Of a stretch of DNA of 64,000 bases, positions 26,213 through 38,152 are shown piece by piece (within the stretch, counting starts at the first letter, position 1; each line of letters begins with the position of its first letter). This DNA comes from Actinomadura formosensis NBRC 14204 (GTDB lineage: Bacteria > Actinomycetota > Actinomycetes > Streptosporangiales > Streptosporangiaceae), in contig NZ_BCQQ01000002.1 of the NCBI RefSeq assembly GCF_001552155.1, positions 37,232-101,231 of the forward strand. Reading direction: 5' to 3'. The position numbers and the translations under genes are program-made. The notes beneath the pieces are model-generated. The model ran no database searches. It saw only the letters and a list, made by a program, of their open reading frames with translations, and was not told where the DNA came from.

Positions 26213-26449
26213 TCGTGGGGTAGGGGGTCGGGAAGCGGCGGTCCCCACGCGGTGGACCGCCTGACGGTGAAGGTGGTCGCCCTGCTGCGGGCGACCGGCA
26301 TCGGCGACCCGCCCAGCAGGGCCGAGGTCGGCATGACCGGGAATCCGCCGCCCACGCCGGCCGGGCCGCCCGCCGCGCCCTCCAGGGACGGGTCTGCCGA
26401 GTCGGGCGCGCAGGCTCACGAGAATCAGGCTCGTGGAGGTGTCCAGCAT
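26213..26449 (-). pseudogene. Relic of a TauE/SafE-type (TSUP) sulfite exporter
   Basis: After AAAGGA an ATG at 26449 opens MLDTSTSLILVSL, which resembles a TSUP N-terminus, but the frame then becomes Arg/Gly-rich. A neighbouring frame reads AGVGGGFPVMPTSALLGGS, followed by PMPVA. This matches the glycine-rich repeat that starts the second half of TSUP transporters. The full family length is about 250 residues and only about 80 codons remain, so an internal deletion and frame change are likely. TauE-like exporters are usual members of cst operons, which supports the reading. Confidence 0.45.
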
Positions 26450-26522
26450 CGACGGTCCTTTGCCTCGGTACAGGGGCCACGGTCCTCAGGCCGCGGATCT
26501 GTGGTCCTCATGGGTCGATGGT

Positions 26523-26538
26523 ATACCCCTGGGGGTAT
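26523..26538 (-). promoter_or_regulatory. CsoR/CstR-type operator of the sulfur operon
   Basis: ATACCCC-TG-GGGGTAT is a perfect 7-bp palindrome 74 bases upstream of the TSUP relic and oriented to control cstB and sqr. It matches the boxes before the MFS gene. Confidence 0.7.
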
Positions 26539-26740
26539 GTCTGGCACGGTAGGCGACGAGGGAGGATTTGGCAAATACTCCCCGGAGCCCTGGATCGTCG
26601 GCGCCCCCGGCCGAGGAGGCCGGGTCAGGGCCGATGCCGGGCAGTCGGGGTCCGCCTGCGGTCGTGCGGGCCGGCCGGTGGTCCCGGCGGCGCGGGCCAC
26701 GGTCTCCGCGGCGACCACACCGGCTTCCGTGGCGGGACCC

Positions 26741-28102
26741 CTACCGCTCGATCACTTCCGAATCGTGCGATGCCTTCCAGGCTCGGGATGCGACCCATTC
26801 GCCGACGTCTCGGCGGAATAGCAGGAGGACCCCGGCGCACAACGCCAGCAGAGGCACGGCCAGAAGGGGGTTCGGCAGGCCGTAATCAAAAGACAGAGAC
26901 GCTATCAGGAGAAATGCAAAACAAAGAATTCCTCCCAACCCCTTCAGGAGTTGGACGGCGACCCACGCGCCCCGCCATGTGCCGTAGAGCATCATGGTGA
27001 ACGGGAGCGTGACGAGCAACAATCCTGTCATCTGCTCATCACCGTCCATGGGAATAAAGGACGCCTGAAGTGATCCCACAAACAGTGCGGTCAACGCCAC
27101 GCTCACGTTGACCGCCCAGGGGCGGGCGCGCGGTGCGGCGGGCAGCCCTGGCACGGCGAGGCCGGCTCGCTGGTAGACCGGCCAAATGGCGAGGGGGAAC
27201 GCGGTCTTGACCCAGGCGGAGTACTTGACCAATTTGTGCACGTGCACCTCGGGATCGTCCTGGCCGAGAACGGTCAGATGCGGTGTCCAGTCGGCATCGA
27301 ACCAGATGGCCGCTTGGATGTGACTGTGCGGTGGCTCTGTGAAACTGACCGGATCATCGGGATGGGGAGGCAGGCCCTTGGGGAAAAGGTCCCGTGTCGC
27401 GGCCCTGAACGACTCGTACTGCTCGGTGTCGCGAACGCTGATGAGCACGAGTTCCTCGGGACGATTCCTGGAGACCACCTGCTCCACCTCCCAACGGAGG
27501 CTTCGCCCAGGTCCGCAGGCCAGCAGGATGAGGCCGGCCCGATCCAGACCGGCCAGCACCTGGGCTTTCCAGTCCTCATCCGAGGCGTAGTGCCTGTTGG
27601 CGCCCACCTGCGGCAGGGTGTCGCTGGGCTTGCCGAGCGCCACCATCGTGCCGAACGGGGCCACGGCGAGAGCCAGTTGCTCTTCCTCGGTGTCCATCGT
27701 CGCCGCCCATGGACCTTTCGACGGACCTTCCTGAACGGCCGCGAACCCATCGTCGTCGGCGAACGCGCGCAAGAACAATACGATCTTTTCGCTGTCGGGG
27801 AGTGCGTCAAGAGGCTCCATGGCCTGCGTCCGGTTCCGCCGCCCCTGGCGGCCCAACCAGCGTCCGCCGCCCAGCAGAACGGTCATCATCACCAGTTCGA
27901 TGGCCGTTGCCGGCCAGCCTTGCCTCAACGCGGAGTTGGGGTTCCGTATGGCCGTATAGGCGACGCTGCCGCTGATCAAGCCGGCCGCCATGGCCGCCCA
28001 GCCGATGATCTGCAGCACGTATCCCCATAAAGATCGCTGGCGAATCCGAGCAGCCGATCGCGGCGGGCGCGCGTTCGGCGGTCGTTGCCGATCTCCGGTC
28101 AT
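26741..28102 (-). CDS. Six-TM protein with an internal TIR/NDT-like soluble domain
   Basis: The ATG at 28102 follows GGGAAGGCGAC and gives 453 residues; a TTG at 28135 is an alternative. Two TM segments lie near residues 25-75 and four more near 330-440. Between them is a cytosolic Rossmann-like domain with VLFLRAFADDDGF, FGTMVALGKPSDTLPQVGA and a SLRWEVEQVV helix. The last places a conserved Glu where TIR and nucleoside-deoxyribosyltransferase folds keep their catalytic residue. The fold assignment is inference. Base composition is a little lower in G+C than the neighbours. It is divergent from, and 47 bases away from, the SLATT-like gene, which suggests a functional pair. Confidence 0.7.
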   Translation of the reverse strand: MTGDRQRPPNARPPRSAARIRQRSLWGYVLQIIGWAAMAAGLISGSVAYTAIRNPNSALRQGWPATAIELVMMTVLLGGGRWLGRQGRRNRTQAMEPLDALPDSEKIVLFLRAFADDDGFAAVQEGPSKGPWAATMDTEEEQLALAVAPFGTMVALGKPSDTLPQVGANRHYASDEDWKAQVLAGLDRAGLILLACGPGRSLRWEVEQVVSRNRPEELVLISVRDTEQYESFRAATRDLFPKGLPPHPDDPVSFTEPPHSHIQAAIWFDADWTPHLTVLGQDDPEVHVHKLVKYSAWVKTAFPLAIWPVYQRAGLAVPGLPAAPRARPWAVNVSVALTALFVGSLQASFIPMDGDEQMTGLLLVTLPFTMMLYGTWRGAWVAVQLLKGLGGILCFAFLLIASLSFDYGLPNPLLAVPLLALCAGVLLLFRRDVGEWVASRAWKASHDSEVIER

Positions 28103-28149
28103 GTCGCCTTCCCCTTCTTGTCCAGTCGTGACCAACGGTCACCATAAGC

Positions 28150-29052
28150 ATGACAAAATGTGTCGGCGTGGAGAAGGTGAGAGCATCAGCGGGGCAACAG
28201 GTCTGGGAGTCGCAGAGCATGTGGTCGCAGGCGGCCGACGCGGCCAAGCGGACGATCGCCAGGGCCCGGATGGCCGGTTTGCTCCTGGGGATCGCCGCCG
28301 CGGGGTTATCCACGGCCGGTGTTCAGGCCATGACATGGAATGCGGCCCTCGGCAGGTCCCTGGTGTTCTTGGGCGCCGCCTCGGCCGGCCTCGCGCCTTT
28401 GGCCGCGGCCCGTTCAGGCCCGACGTCACTGCAGAACTGGACCAGACTGCGGTCGGTCAGCGAGGCGCTGAAGAGCGAGCTCTACATGTACCTGGCTTGT
28501 GTCGGCGTCTACCGCACAGCGGACGCGGCACGGGCGCTGCTGGACCGCGCCGACCGTATCGTCATGGACGCGGCTGATCTGACGTATCTCACGACTGCCT
28601 TCATACCCGTGGCGCGTCCGATTCCGGCGGTCTCCGATGTGGACTCCTACGCAACGGTCCGCCTGGCCGGGCAGATTCACGACTATTACCGGCCGCGTGC
28701 GGACCTCATGCGCCGGCGGACGATCCTCATGCGCCGCATCGAGTTCACCCTTGCCGCCGCGGCGGCGACGCTGGGTGCGGCGGGGGCGGCCTTCGGTGCG
28801 GAACGGGCCTCCGCCTGGGTTCCGACGCTCACCACGATGGTCGCCGCCGTCACCGCCCATGCGGCGGCCTCTCGCTACGCCTATCAGGAAATCGAGTTTT
28901 CCCGCACCGCCGCGGAGTTGGACAGCCTGCTGGCACGGTATAAAACCGAATGTGAATCCGAGGCGGAGGCCGATGATGCCTTCGTCGGCAATTGCGAGGA
29001 CGTGATTTCGGCGCAGAATGAAGGGTGGATGGCGAAATGGTCGGCAGCATAG
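28150..29052 (+). CDS. SLATT/DUF4231-like membrane protein
   Basis: This 300-residue protein has a VWESQSMWSQAADAAKR amphipathic start, two hydrophobic hairpins (about residues 40-90 and 195-240), a charged linker, and a C-terminal helix ending NEGWMAKW. These are features of the SLATT/DUF4231 family of pore-type effectors that accompany nucleotide-sensing partners. The ATG at 28150 has only a weak ribosome site. A later ATG at 28219 would remove the conserved QQVW region, so I keep the upstream start. Divergent transcription with the TIR/NDT-like membrane gene resembles a defence or stress-response pair. The effector role is inferred. Confidence 0.65.
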   Translation: MTKCVGVEKVRASAGQQVWESQSMWSQAADAAKRTIARARMAGLLLGIAAAGLSTAGVQAMTWNAALGRSLVFLGAASAGLAPLAAARSGPTSLQNWTRLRSVSEALKSELYMYLACVGVYRTADAARALLDRADRIVMDAADLTYLTTAFIPVARPIPAVSDVDSYATVRLAGQIHDYYRPRADLMRRRTILMRRIEFTLAAAAATLGAAGAAFGAERASAWVPTLTTMVAAVTAHAAASRYAYQEIEFSRTAAELDSLLARYKTECESEAEADDAFVGNCEDVISAQNEGWMAKWSAA

Positions 29053-29136
29053 GCTCTGCGCTGCCACCGCCGCGCGGCCGGGTTCACGGGCGTCCTGGCG
29101 CTCGCCGGGGGAGGCCGCCGGTGCCGAGGACGTGAC

Positions 29137-32823
<3,687 letters not shown>

Positions 32824-33031
32824 ACTCAACGTCTACCACCCCGGCGGACGGGCGGCAGGAGACCGGCACGCGGCTTCCCGGAGACCGTCACCCTCGCGGG
32901 TGTGCGTGTGTACTGACGCGGCTGCCGGCCGATGATGGTCCGGTTCCGCCTCGCTTGCGCGACCCTTACCGTGCCCGGCCATATTGGGCCGGTTCGCTCC
33001 CCGGTCCGCCCGGCCGTGTGACACTCAGATC

Positions 33032-33859
33032 GTGACCGATCATTCCGCCGGAAACACCCCGCAGGACGGGCCGTCCGATCGGATCCGATCCGATCGACCG
33101 CACTCGGCTCGGGTCTGGGGATATCTGCTGGGCGGCAAGGAGAACTACCCCGCCGACCGCCAGGTCGGCGACATGATCCAGGAGATGTTCCCCGACATCG
33201 CGCTGCTGGCGCGCGTGCAGCGCTACTTCCTGGCCCGCGCGGTGCGCTTCCTGGCCGGCGAAGCAGGGATTCGGCAATTCCTCGACATCGGGGCCGGGCT
33301 GCCCACCGTCGACAACACCCACGAAGTCGCCCAGCGCGTGGCACCCGAATCCCGGATCGTCTACGTCGACAACGACCCCCTCGTCCTGGTGCACGCCCAA
33401 GCCTTGCTGACCAGCACCCCCGAGGGCGCCTGCGACTACATCGACGCCGACGTCCGCGACCCGGAACTGATCCTGAGGAAGGCGGCCAAGGCCCTGGACT
33501 TCACCCGGCCGATCGCGCTCACCCTGCTGGGCATCATGGGCCAGATTCCCGACTCCGACGACCCGTGGGGAATCGTGGAACATCTGCTGGACGCGCTCCC
33601 GGCCGGCAGCTACCTGGCCCTCAGCGACGGCACCAACACCAATGCGACGCTGAACCACGCCATCGAGACCTACAACGCCAACTCCGCAAGCTCCTACCAT
33701 CTGCGCAGCCCCGACCAGATAGCCCGATTCTTCGACAGGCTGGAACCGGTGGAACCCGGCGTGGTCCCCACCTCCATGTGGCGGCCGGACCTGCCCGATA
33801 TCGGCGACACACCGGCGAACGTGGATTCCATGTGCGGAGTCGGCCACAAACCGGCCTGA
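33032..33859 (+). CDS. SAM-dependent methyltransferase, PF04672 type
   Basis: This 275-residue protein begins at a GTG at 33032. The signature FLDIGAGLPTVDNTHEVAQ is the SAM-binding region of the actinobacterial PF04672 family, followed by VYVDNDPLVLVHA and a DADVRDP strand. The substrate is unknown; family members are abundant in filamentous actinomycetes and are often located near regulators. A paralogue lies at 53048-53884. Confidence 0.9.
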   Translation: MTDHSAGNTPQDGPSDRIRSDRPHSARVWGYLLGGKENYPADRQVGDMIQEMFPDIALLARVQRYFLARAVRFLAGEAGIRQFLDIGAGLPTVDNTHEVAQRVAPESRIVYVDNDPLVLVHAQALLTSTPEGACDYIDADVRDPELILRKAAKALDFTRPIALTLLGIMGQIPDSDDPWGIVEHLLDALPAGSYLALSDGTNTNATLNHAIETYNANSASSYHLRSPDQIARFFDRLEPVEPGVVPTSMWRPDLPDIGDTPANVDSMCGVGHKPA

Positions 33860-34079
33860 CATACAGGACAAGGCACGGCAGCACGGCCGCCGATGAGCAC
33901 CCTCGTCAGGATTGCAAGCGCCGCGTCCAGGCAGGTGGCTTTCTCATACACCATCTACCTGGGCGTGGCCTCCGTCCCGAGAAGGGATACGCGGGCTTCG
34001 GGCGATAGAGAGCGTGACCACCCTCTATGCCTCCGGAAGGGTCCTGCATGGCCATCCCTCCAACGCCGCAGGTCAAGCC

Positions 34080-34706
34080 ATGACGGGCGCACCCTCCGGG
34101 GTCGACACGTCAACGCAGCCGGAAGAACCATCGGACGCCGACGTCATCGCCGCGGCATGCCGTAATCCCGAACGGTTCGCGATCCTCTTCGACCGTCACT
34201 ATGGGGAGATACACCGCTACGTCGACAGGCGGCTCGGAGCGGATGCCGCGGACGACATAGCCGCGGAGACCTTTCTGATCGCGTTCCGCCGTCGTGGAGT
34301 GTTCGACACCGCGCGTGTTTCCGCGCGGCCCTGGCTCTATGGCATCGCGACGCGGTTGATCAGCCGCCACCGCCGTGACGAACTGCGCCGCTACCGTGCG
34401 ATGGCTCGCATGCACACCGATGACGTCGTGGAGAGCCACGAGAACAGCGTCGCCGGCGCGGTGACGGCGGCAAGCTCGGGGTTAGGCCCGGTACTGGCCC
34501 GGCTGAAACATGGCGACCGTGACGTCCTGCTGCTGGTGGCCTTGGCCGAACTCAGTTACCCCGAGGTCATCAGGTGCGCCGCCGCCTGTTGTCGGGAACA
34601 TGGTGCTTGTTGGCCGTCTCACCGGGCTTCAACAGCGTTGTGGAGGAGGATTCTCTTTGATTCGAGGTTCACTGCCCCGCAGGGCGTTGAAGGTTCATTG
34701 AGGTGA
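34080..34706 (+). pseudogene. ECF-type sigma factor with disrupted region 4
   Basis: From the ATG at 34080, region 2 is well formed (FAILFDRHYGEIHRYVDRRL, DDIAAETFLIAFRRRG) and region 4 begins LVALAELSYPEV. The recognition helix expected next (GTVRSRL...) does not appear. The frame becomes RCAAACCREHGACW, while another frame holds a weak GNMVLVGRLTGLQQR. A frameshift near 34575 therefore probably destroyed promoter recognition. The remaining frame runs 38 bases into the convergent capA-like gene, which also argues that this is not the native end. Confidence 0.65.
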
Positions 34707-35883
34707 CCTGATCCGAAGCGTCGGGAACGTCGTATCCGAGGCTGCGTACGACTCGTGTCGTGTCGTTAATGGTTGCCTGGTCCGCCGAATCGCCGCGGAT
34801 CAGAGTCTGGAGTCTGATGGGCGGCCCAGGTGCGACGAGGGTGGGGACGAAAGAGGGCTGCTCTTTCCATCGCCGTTCGCGGGAGTTCCAGGTGAAGGTG
34901 AACCGGGCGACGAGCCCTTCGTGGGTGGCTTGGGCGTTCGCGGTCGGATTGGCGACCTGATTGCCCATTCCGTACGCGACCCACTTGCCGTTGATCTGCT
35001 CGAAAGGCTGAACGACGTGTACGTGGTCGCCGAGGATCAGGTCGACATTGCGGGAGCGTAGCAGTGTCGCCGCCAGGTGCCGCTGCTCGGGTGTGGCTTC
35101 GTGCTGGTATTCCTGGCCCCAATGGAGGCTGACTATCACGACGTCGGCACCGGATTCCTTGGCGCTGCCCGCGTCTGCGAGGATCCTGTGGGGGTTCAGC
35201 CCGTCGTTCACGAGCCAGGGTTTTCCAGGGGGCTCCGGTATGCCGTTGGTGCCGTATGTGTAGGAAAGGTGTGCGATCTTGACCCCTTTGACGTCCAGGA
35301 TGTTGATCTTCTTCGCCTCTTCCGCGCCGCGGGCCGTGCCGGCGTGCCTGATGCCCGCCTTGTCCAGGGTGTCGAGCGTGCGGCGCACGCCCGGTTCCCC
35401 CTGGTCGATGGAGTGGTTGGAGGCGGTGGAGCAGGTGTCGTAGCCGAGCCCGCGGATCGCGTCCACGATCTGTGGCGGTGAGTTGAACACCGGGTAGCCG
35501 AGGAAGGGGCCCGATCGTGAGGCCAACGGCGTCTCGATGTGGCAGACCCCCAGATCCGCTTGGCTGATCACGGGCTTGAGTTGGGCGAGCATCGGCATGA
35601 AGTTGTACCCGCCCTGTCTTTTGGTGCGCGCGTCGGAGGCCGCCTGATCGATCAGTACTCGGTGCAGAAGAAAATCGCCGGTCGCCGCGACGGTAAATCG
35701 ATCCGTTTTGTGGCCGTCCGTTTTAGCTGCCCGCTGCAGGCTCGCGGAATGGTGGTCATCGTCGTCGCAGCCGGTCACTGTGGCGAGCCCGAGCGCGCCG
35801 ATCAACAGGGCGCTTGTCGCGAGCCTGCCCATGGTGGGCCGTTGCCCGTTCGGGAGTTTTGGAATTGATGCCGAAGTTCGCAT
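34669..35883 (-). CDS. CapA-family lipoprotein (metallophosphatase-like)
   Basis: This 404-residue protein has an N-terminal signal with lipobox LATVTGC, so it is expected on the outer face of the membrane. The PGA_cap domain follows: ATGDFLLH, ASNHSIDQGEPGV, VIVSLHWGQEYQ and LGDHVHVVQP carry the metal-binding Asp/His residues. CapA/PgsA proteins are linked to poly-gamma-glutamate or capsule synthesis, but orphan copies like this one have no known substrate. The ATG at 35883 is chosen; an ATG at 35832 would still leave a signal peptide. Confidence 0.87.
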   Translation of the reverse strand: MRTSASIPKLPNGQRPTMGRLATSALLIGALGLATVTGCDDDDHHSASLQRAAKTDGHKTDRFTVAATGDFLLHRVLIDQAASDARTKRQGGYNFMPMLAQLKPVISQADLGVCHIETPLASRSGPFLGYPVFNSPPQIVDAIRGLGYDTCSTASNHSIDQGEPGVRRTLDTLDKAGIRHAGTARGAEEAKKINILDVKGVKIAHLSYTYGTNGIPEPPGKPWLVNDGLNPHRILADAGSAKESGADVVIVSLHWGQEYQHEATPEQRHLAATLLRSRNVDLILGDHVHVVQPFEQINGKWVAYGMGNQVANPTANAQATHEGLVARFTFTWNSRERRWKEQPSFVPTLVAPGPPIRLQTLIRGDSADQATINDTTRVVRSLGYDVPDASDQVTSMNLQRPAGQ

Positions 35884-36482
35884 AGTTGCTTTATTGACAT
35901 CTCATGCCACTTGAAACAGTAATTTACTGGAAGGTTGATCATCGTTGATAATGCTTTTGTTGGTATTGTGTAGAGCGAATACCGAAGGTGCATATCGCCG
36001 GTACGGTGACGCGCGCATCGGTTCGGAGGGGCTGACGGCGCGCATCTTCTGGGCGGTCGTGTCTGTTGGGTTCTGGGTCTTTTGTGCCGGGGTAAACGGG
36101 GTTATGAGTACGGGTGCCGATGGTTCGGTGGTAGCCCTGACGTGGAAATGGGGTGCTCGGGTGCCGTTCCCGCTGGTCTGACACGACTCGGCGGCGGCTC
36201 GCGAGCTTTCATCGTCGGCTGCGAACCTTGAGGGGAGAGCCGGATGCGACAGCGCGGCCAGTGATCCGCCACTGTGCGCGTCCCCGGTTCGGGATTGAGG
36301 TGTTCCGGGTCCGATCCGGTGTCCACCCACCTCGGCCTTCTACGCTCCGCTGTGTGCCCCGTGGCTACCCGAGGGCCCGCGTTTCGTCGTCGCCGCCACG
36401 TGCGGTCTCGGCTGTCGACTCGGTGGTGTCCGGCATGGTGCCGCTGCGGCAATGAGTGTGATTTGTGCCGTAATCTGCCTAT
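35884..36482. other. AT-richer intergenic stretch
   Basis: About 600 bases separate the capA-like and pucR genes. The first 120 bases are clearly AT-richer than the rest and probably hold the capA-like promoter. A 78-codon frame on the plus strand (35945-36181) has one hydrophobic segment (ARIFWAVVSVGFWVF) but no ribosome site or recognisable homology, so I do not call it a gene. Confidence 0.4.
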
Positions 36483-37997
36483 GTGTCGGTCAGTCTTGCC
36501 AAGCTGCTGAACAATCGGGACCTCTCGCTCAGGCTGTGCAACGGAAGCCCGGACGTGGAAGTGGACTGGGCCGACATCAGCGAGCAGGAGGACCCCACGC
36601 CGTTCCTCGAACCGGGCACCATGTTGCTGACGACCGGGCTGAGCCTCCCCCCGGGGACCGGGCGCTGGGCGGGCTATGCCGAGCGGATCACGCGGGCGGG
36701 CGTTCCGGCGCTGGGGTTCGGGGTCGGGCTCACGCACGGCCGTGTGCCCGAGGAACTCCTGGCCGCGGCCGGACGGCACGGCCTGACCGTGGTGGAGGTG
36801 CCCCCGGACACGCGGTTCAGCAGCGTGGTGCGCGCCGTGGCCGACGGCCTCACGTATGACGAGAGGTCCCAGCAGAATCTGGCGTTGGCGCGGCACCGGG
36901 CGCTGTTGCGCGCGGCCGCGACGCCGCCGGCCCATCGCTCGCTGGTCGTCGTGCTGGCCGAGCAGCTGAACGCCTGGGTGCTGCTGCTGTCACGGAACGG
37001 CGATCTGCTCGCCGGCGCCCCGGACAATGCCCGGCGGCACACCGAGCGGGTCCGGCTCGCGGTGGAACGCCAGCGTTCGTGGCGCGCGGCGGCGTTCGAC
37101 ATCGGTGACGCACAGGTGACGGTGCTCCCGGTCGGGCGAGCCGAGCGGCCCTCCGGGGTGCTCGCGGTCGGCAGGTCGGCCCCGTGCAGCGCCCACGAGC
37201 GCGGGGTGATCGATGCGGCGGTCGCGCTGCTCGGCCTGGACGTCGCCCGTGCCGCCGACCTCCTGGACAGCGAGCGGCGAGAGCGGGCCGCCGTGCTCGG
37301 ACTCGTTCTCGCGGGGCAGTACGAGCTGGCCGAACGGGTGGCCGCCCAGCTGGGTCTTCCGCTGCCCGAGGAGCCGGTCCGGCTCGCGGTGCTCACGACC
37401 GAGCCGGAACTGCGCGGTGACCTGCTGGAGGTGCTGGAGAACAATCGCAGCCTGCAGATCGTTTCGGCGCTGGTCGCGGGAGATCCCCGGGGACGCGTCG
37501 TGGCGGTGGTGCCCACCGTGGAGGGGGACATCGGCGTGCTGCAGTCGGCGCTGAGCTCGGTGGGCGGGAGCCGCGGCGCCGTCAGCGACCCGCTCTCCAT
37601 AGCGGAGATTCCCCGGGTGTGGCCGCGGATCGCGGCGCTCGCCGACACGCTGCCCCCCGCTGCCGTGCACCGGCTGCTGACGGTCGGCGACGTGGCCGCT
37701 CTGGGGCTCCTCGCGCACGTCGACCCGGGGACCGCGCGCGCCTGGGCGAGCGCGCTGCTGGCGCCGCTGGCGGCTGCGGAGTCGTGCCGCATCGACCTGC
37801 TCGGCACCGTACGGACGTATCTCGCCCACAACGGGCACGCGGAGGCGGCGGCAGCCGCGCTCGGGATTCACCGCCGCACGCTGGGATACCGGCTCGAACG
37901 CGCCGAGGCACTGCTCGGCAGGCGGTTCTCCGACCCGGGGCTGCGGGCGGAGCTGTGGACGGCGTTGACGATCATCGATAGCGGCACCGGTGACTGA
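36483..37997 (+). CDS. PucR-family transcriptional regulator
   Basis: This 504-residue protein starts at a GTG. An N-terminal PucR domain (residues 1-125, DPTPFLEPGTMLLTTGLSL) probably senses a purine or other nitrogen metabolite, a middle region spans to about 400, and the C-terminal HTH_30 is visible as AAAALGIHRRTLGYRLERA. PucR regulators activate purine or amino-nitrogen catabolism. It sits 155 bases before and on the same strand as the NCS1/Pxp/carboxylase operon, which it most likely controls. Confidence 0.9.
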   Translation: MSVSLAKLLNNRDLSLRLCNGSPDVEVDWADISEQEDPTPFLEPGTMLLTTGLSLPPGTGRWAGYAERITRAGVPALGFGVGLTHGRVPEELLAAAGRHGLTVVEVPPDTRFSSVVRAVADGLTYDERSQQNLALARHRALLRAAATPPAHRSLVVVLAEQLNAWVLLLSRNGDLLAGAPDNARRHTERVRLAVERQRSWRAAAFDIGDAQVTVLPVGRAERPSGVLAVGRSAPCSAHERGVIDAAVALLGLDVARAADLLDSERRERAAVLGLVLAGQYELAERVAAQLGLPLPEEPVRLAVLTTEPELRGDLLEVLENNRSLQIVSALVAGDPRGRVVAVVPTVEGDIGVLQSALSSVGGSRGAVSDPLSIAEIPRVWPRIAALADTLPPAAVHRLLTVGDVAALGLLAHVDPGTARAWASALLAPLAAAESCRIDLLGTVRTYLAHNGHAEAAAAALGIHRRTLGYRLERAEALLGRRFSDPGLRAELWTALTIIDSGTGD

Positions 37998-38152
37998 CGG
38001 CGGACGCGGCCTACGGAGAGCGACGGTGCGCCAGTCCGCGAAATGCGCAGACGACGGGTCGGCACTGCGCGGATCGCGCATTCTGATCAGGGTTTTCCCA
38101 CCCTCAGTCTTGGGCGATCGGGGTACCGCAAGTACCGACCCGGGAGGCCCGC

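Noticed and set aside
33070..33100. Repeated GATC/CGATC units
   Set aside because: They lie inside the start of the methyltransferase coding frame (SDRIRSDR) and reflect repeated codons, not a separate element.
35945..36181. 78-codon frame with one hydrophobic segment
   Set aside because: No ribosome site, no homology I recognise, and it overlaps equally open antisense frames.
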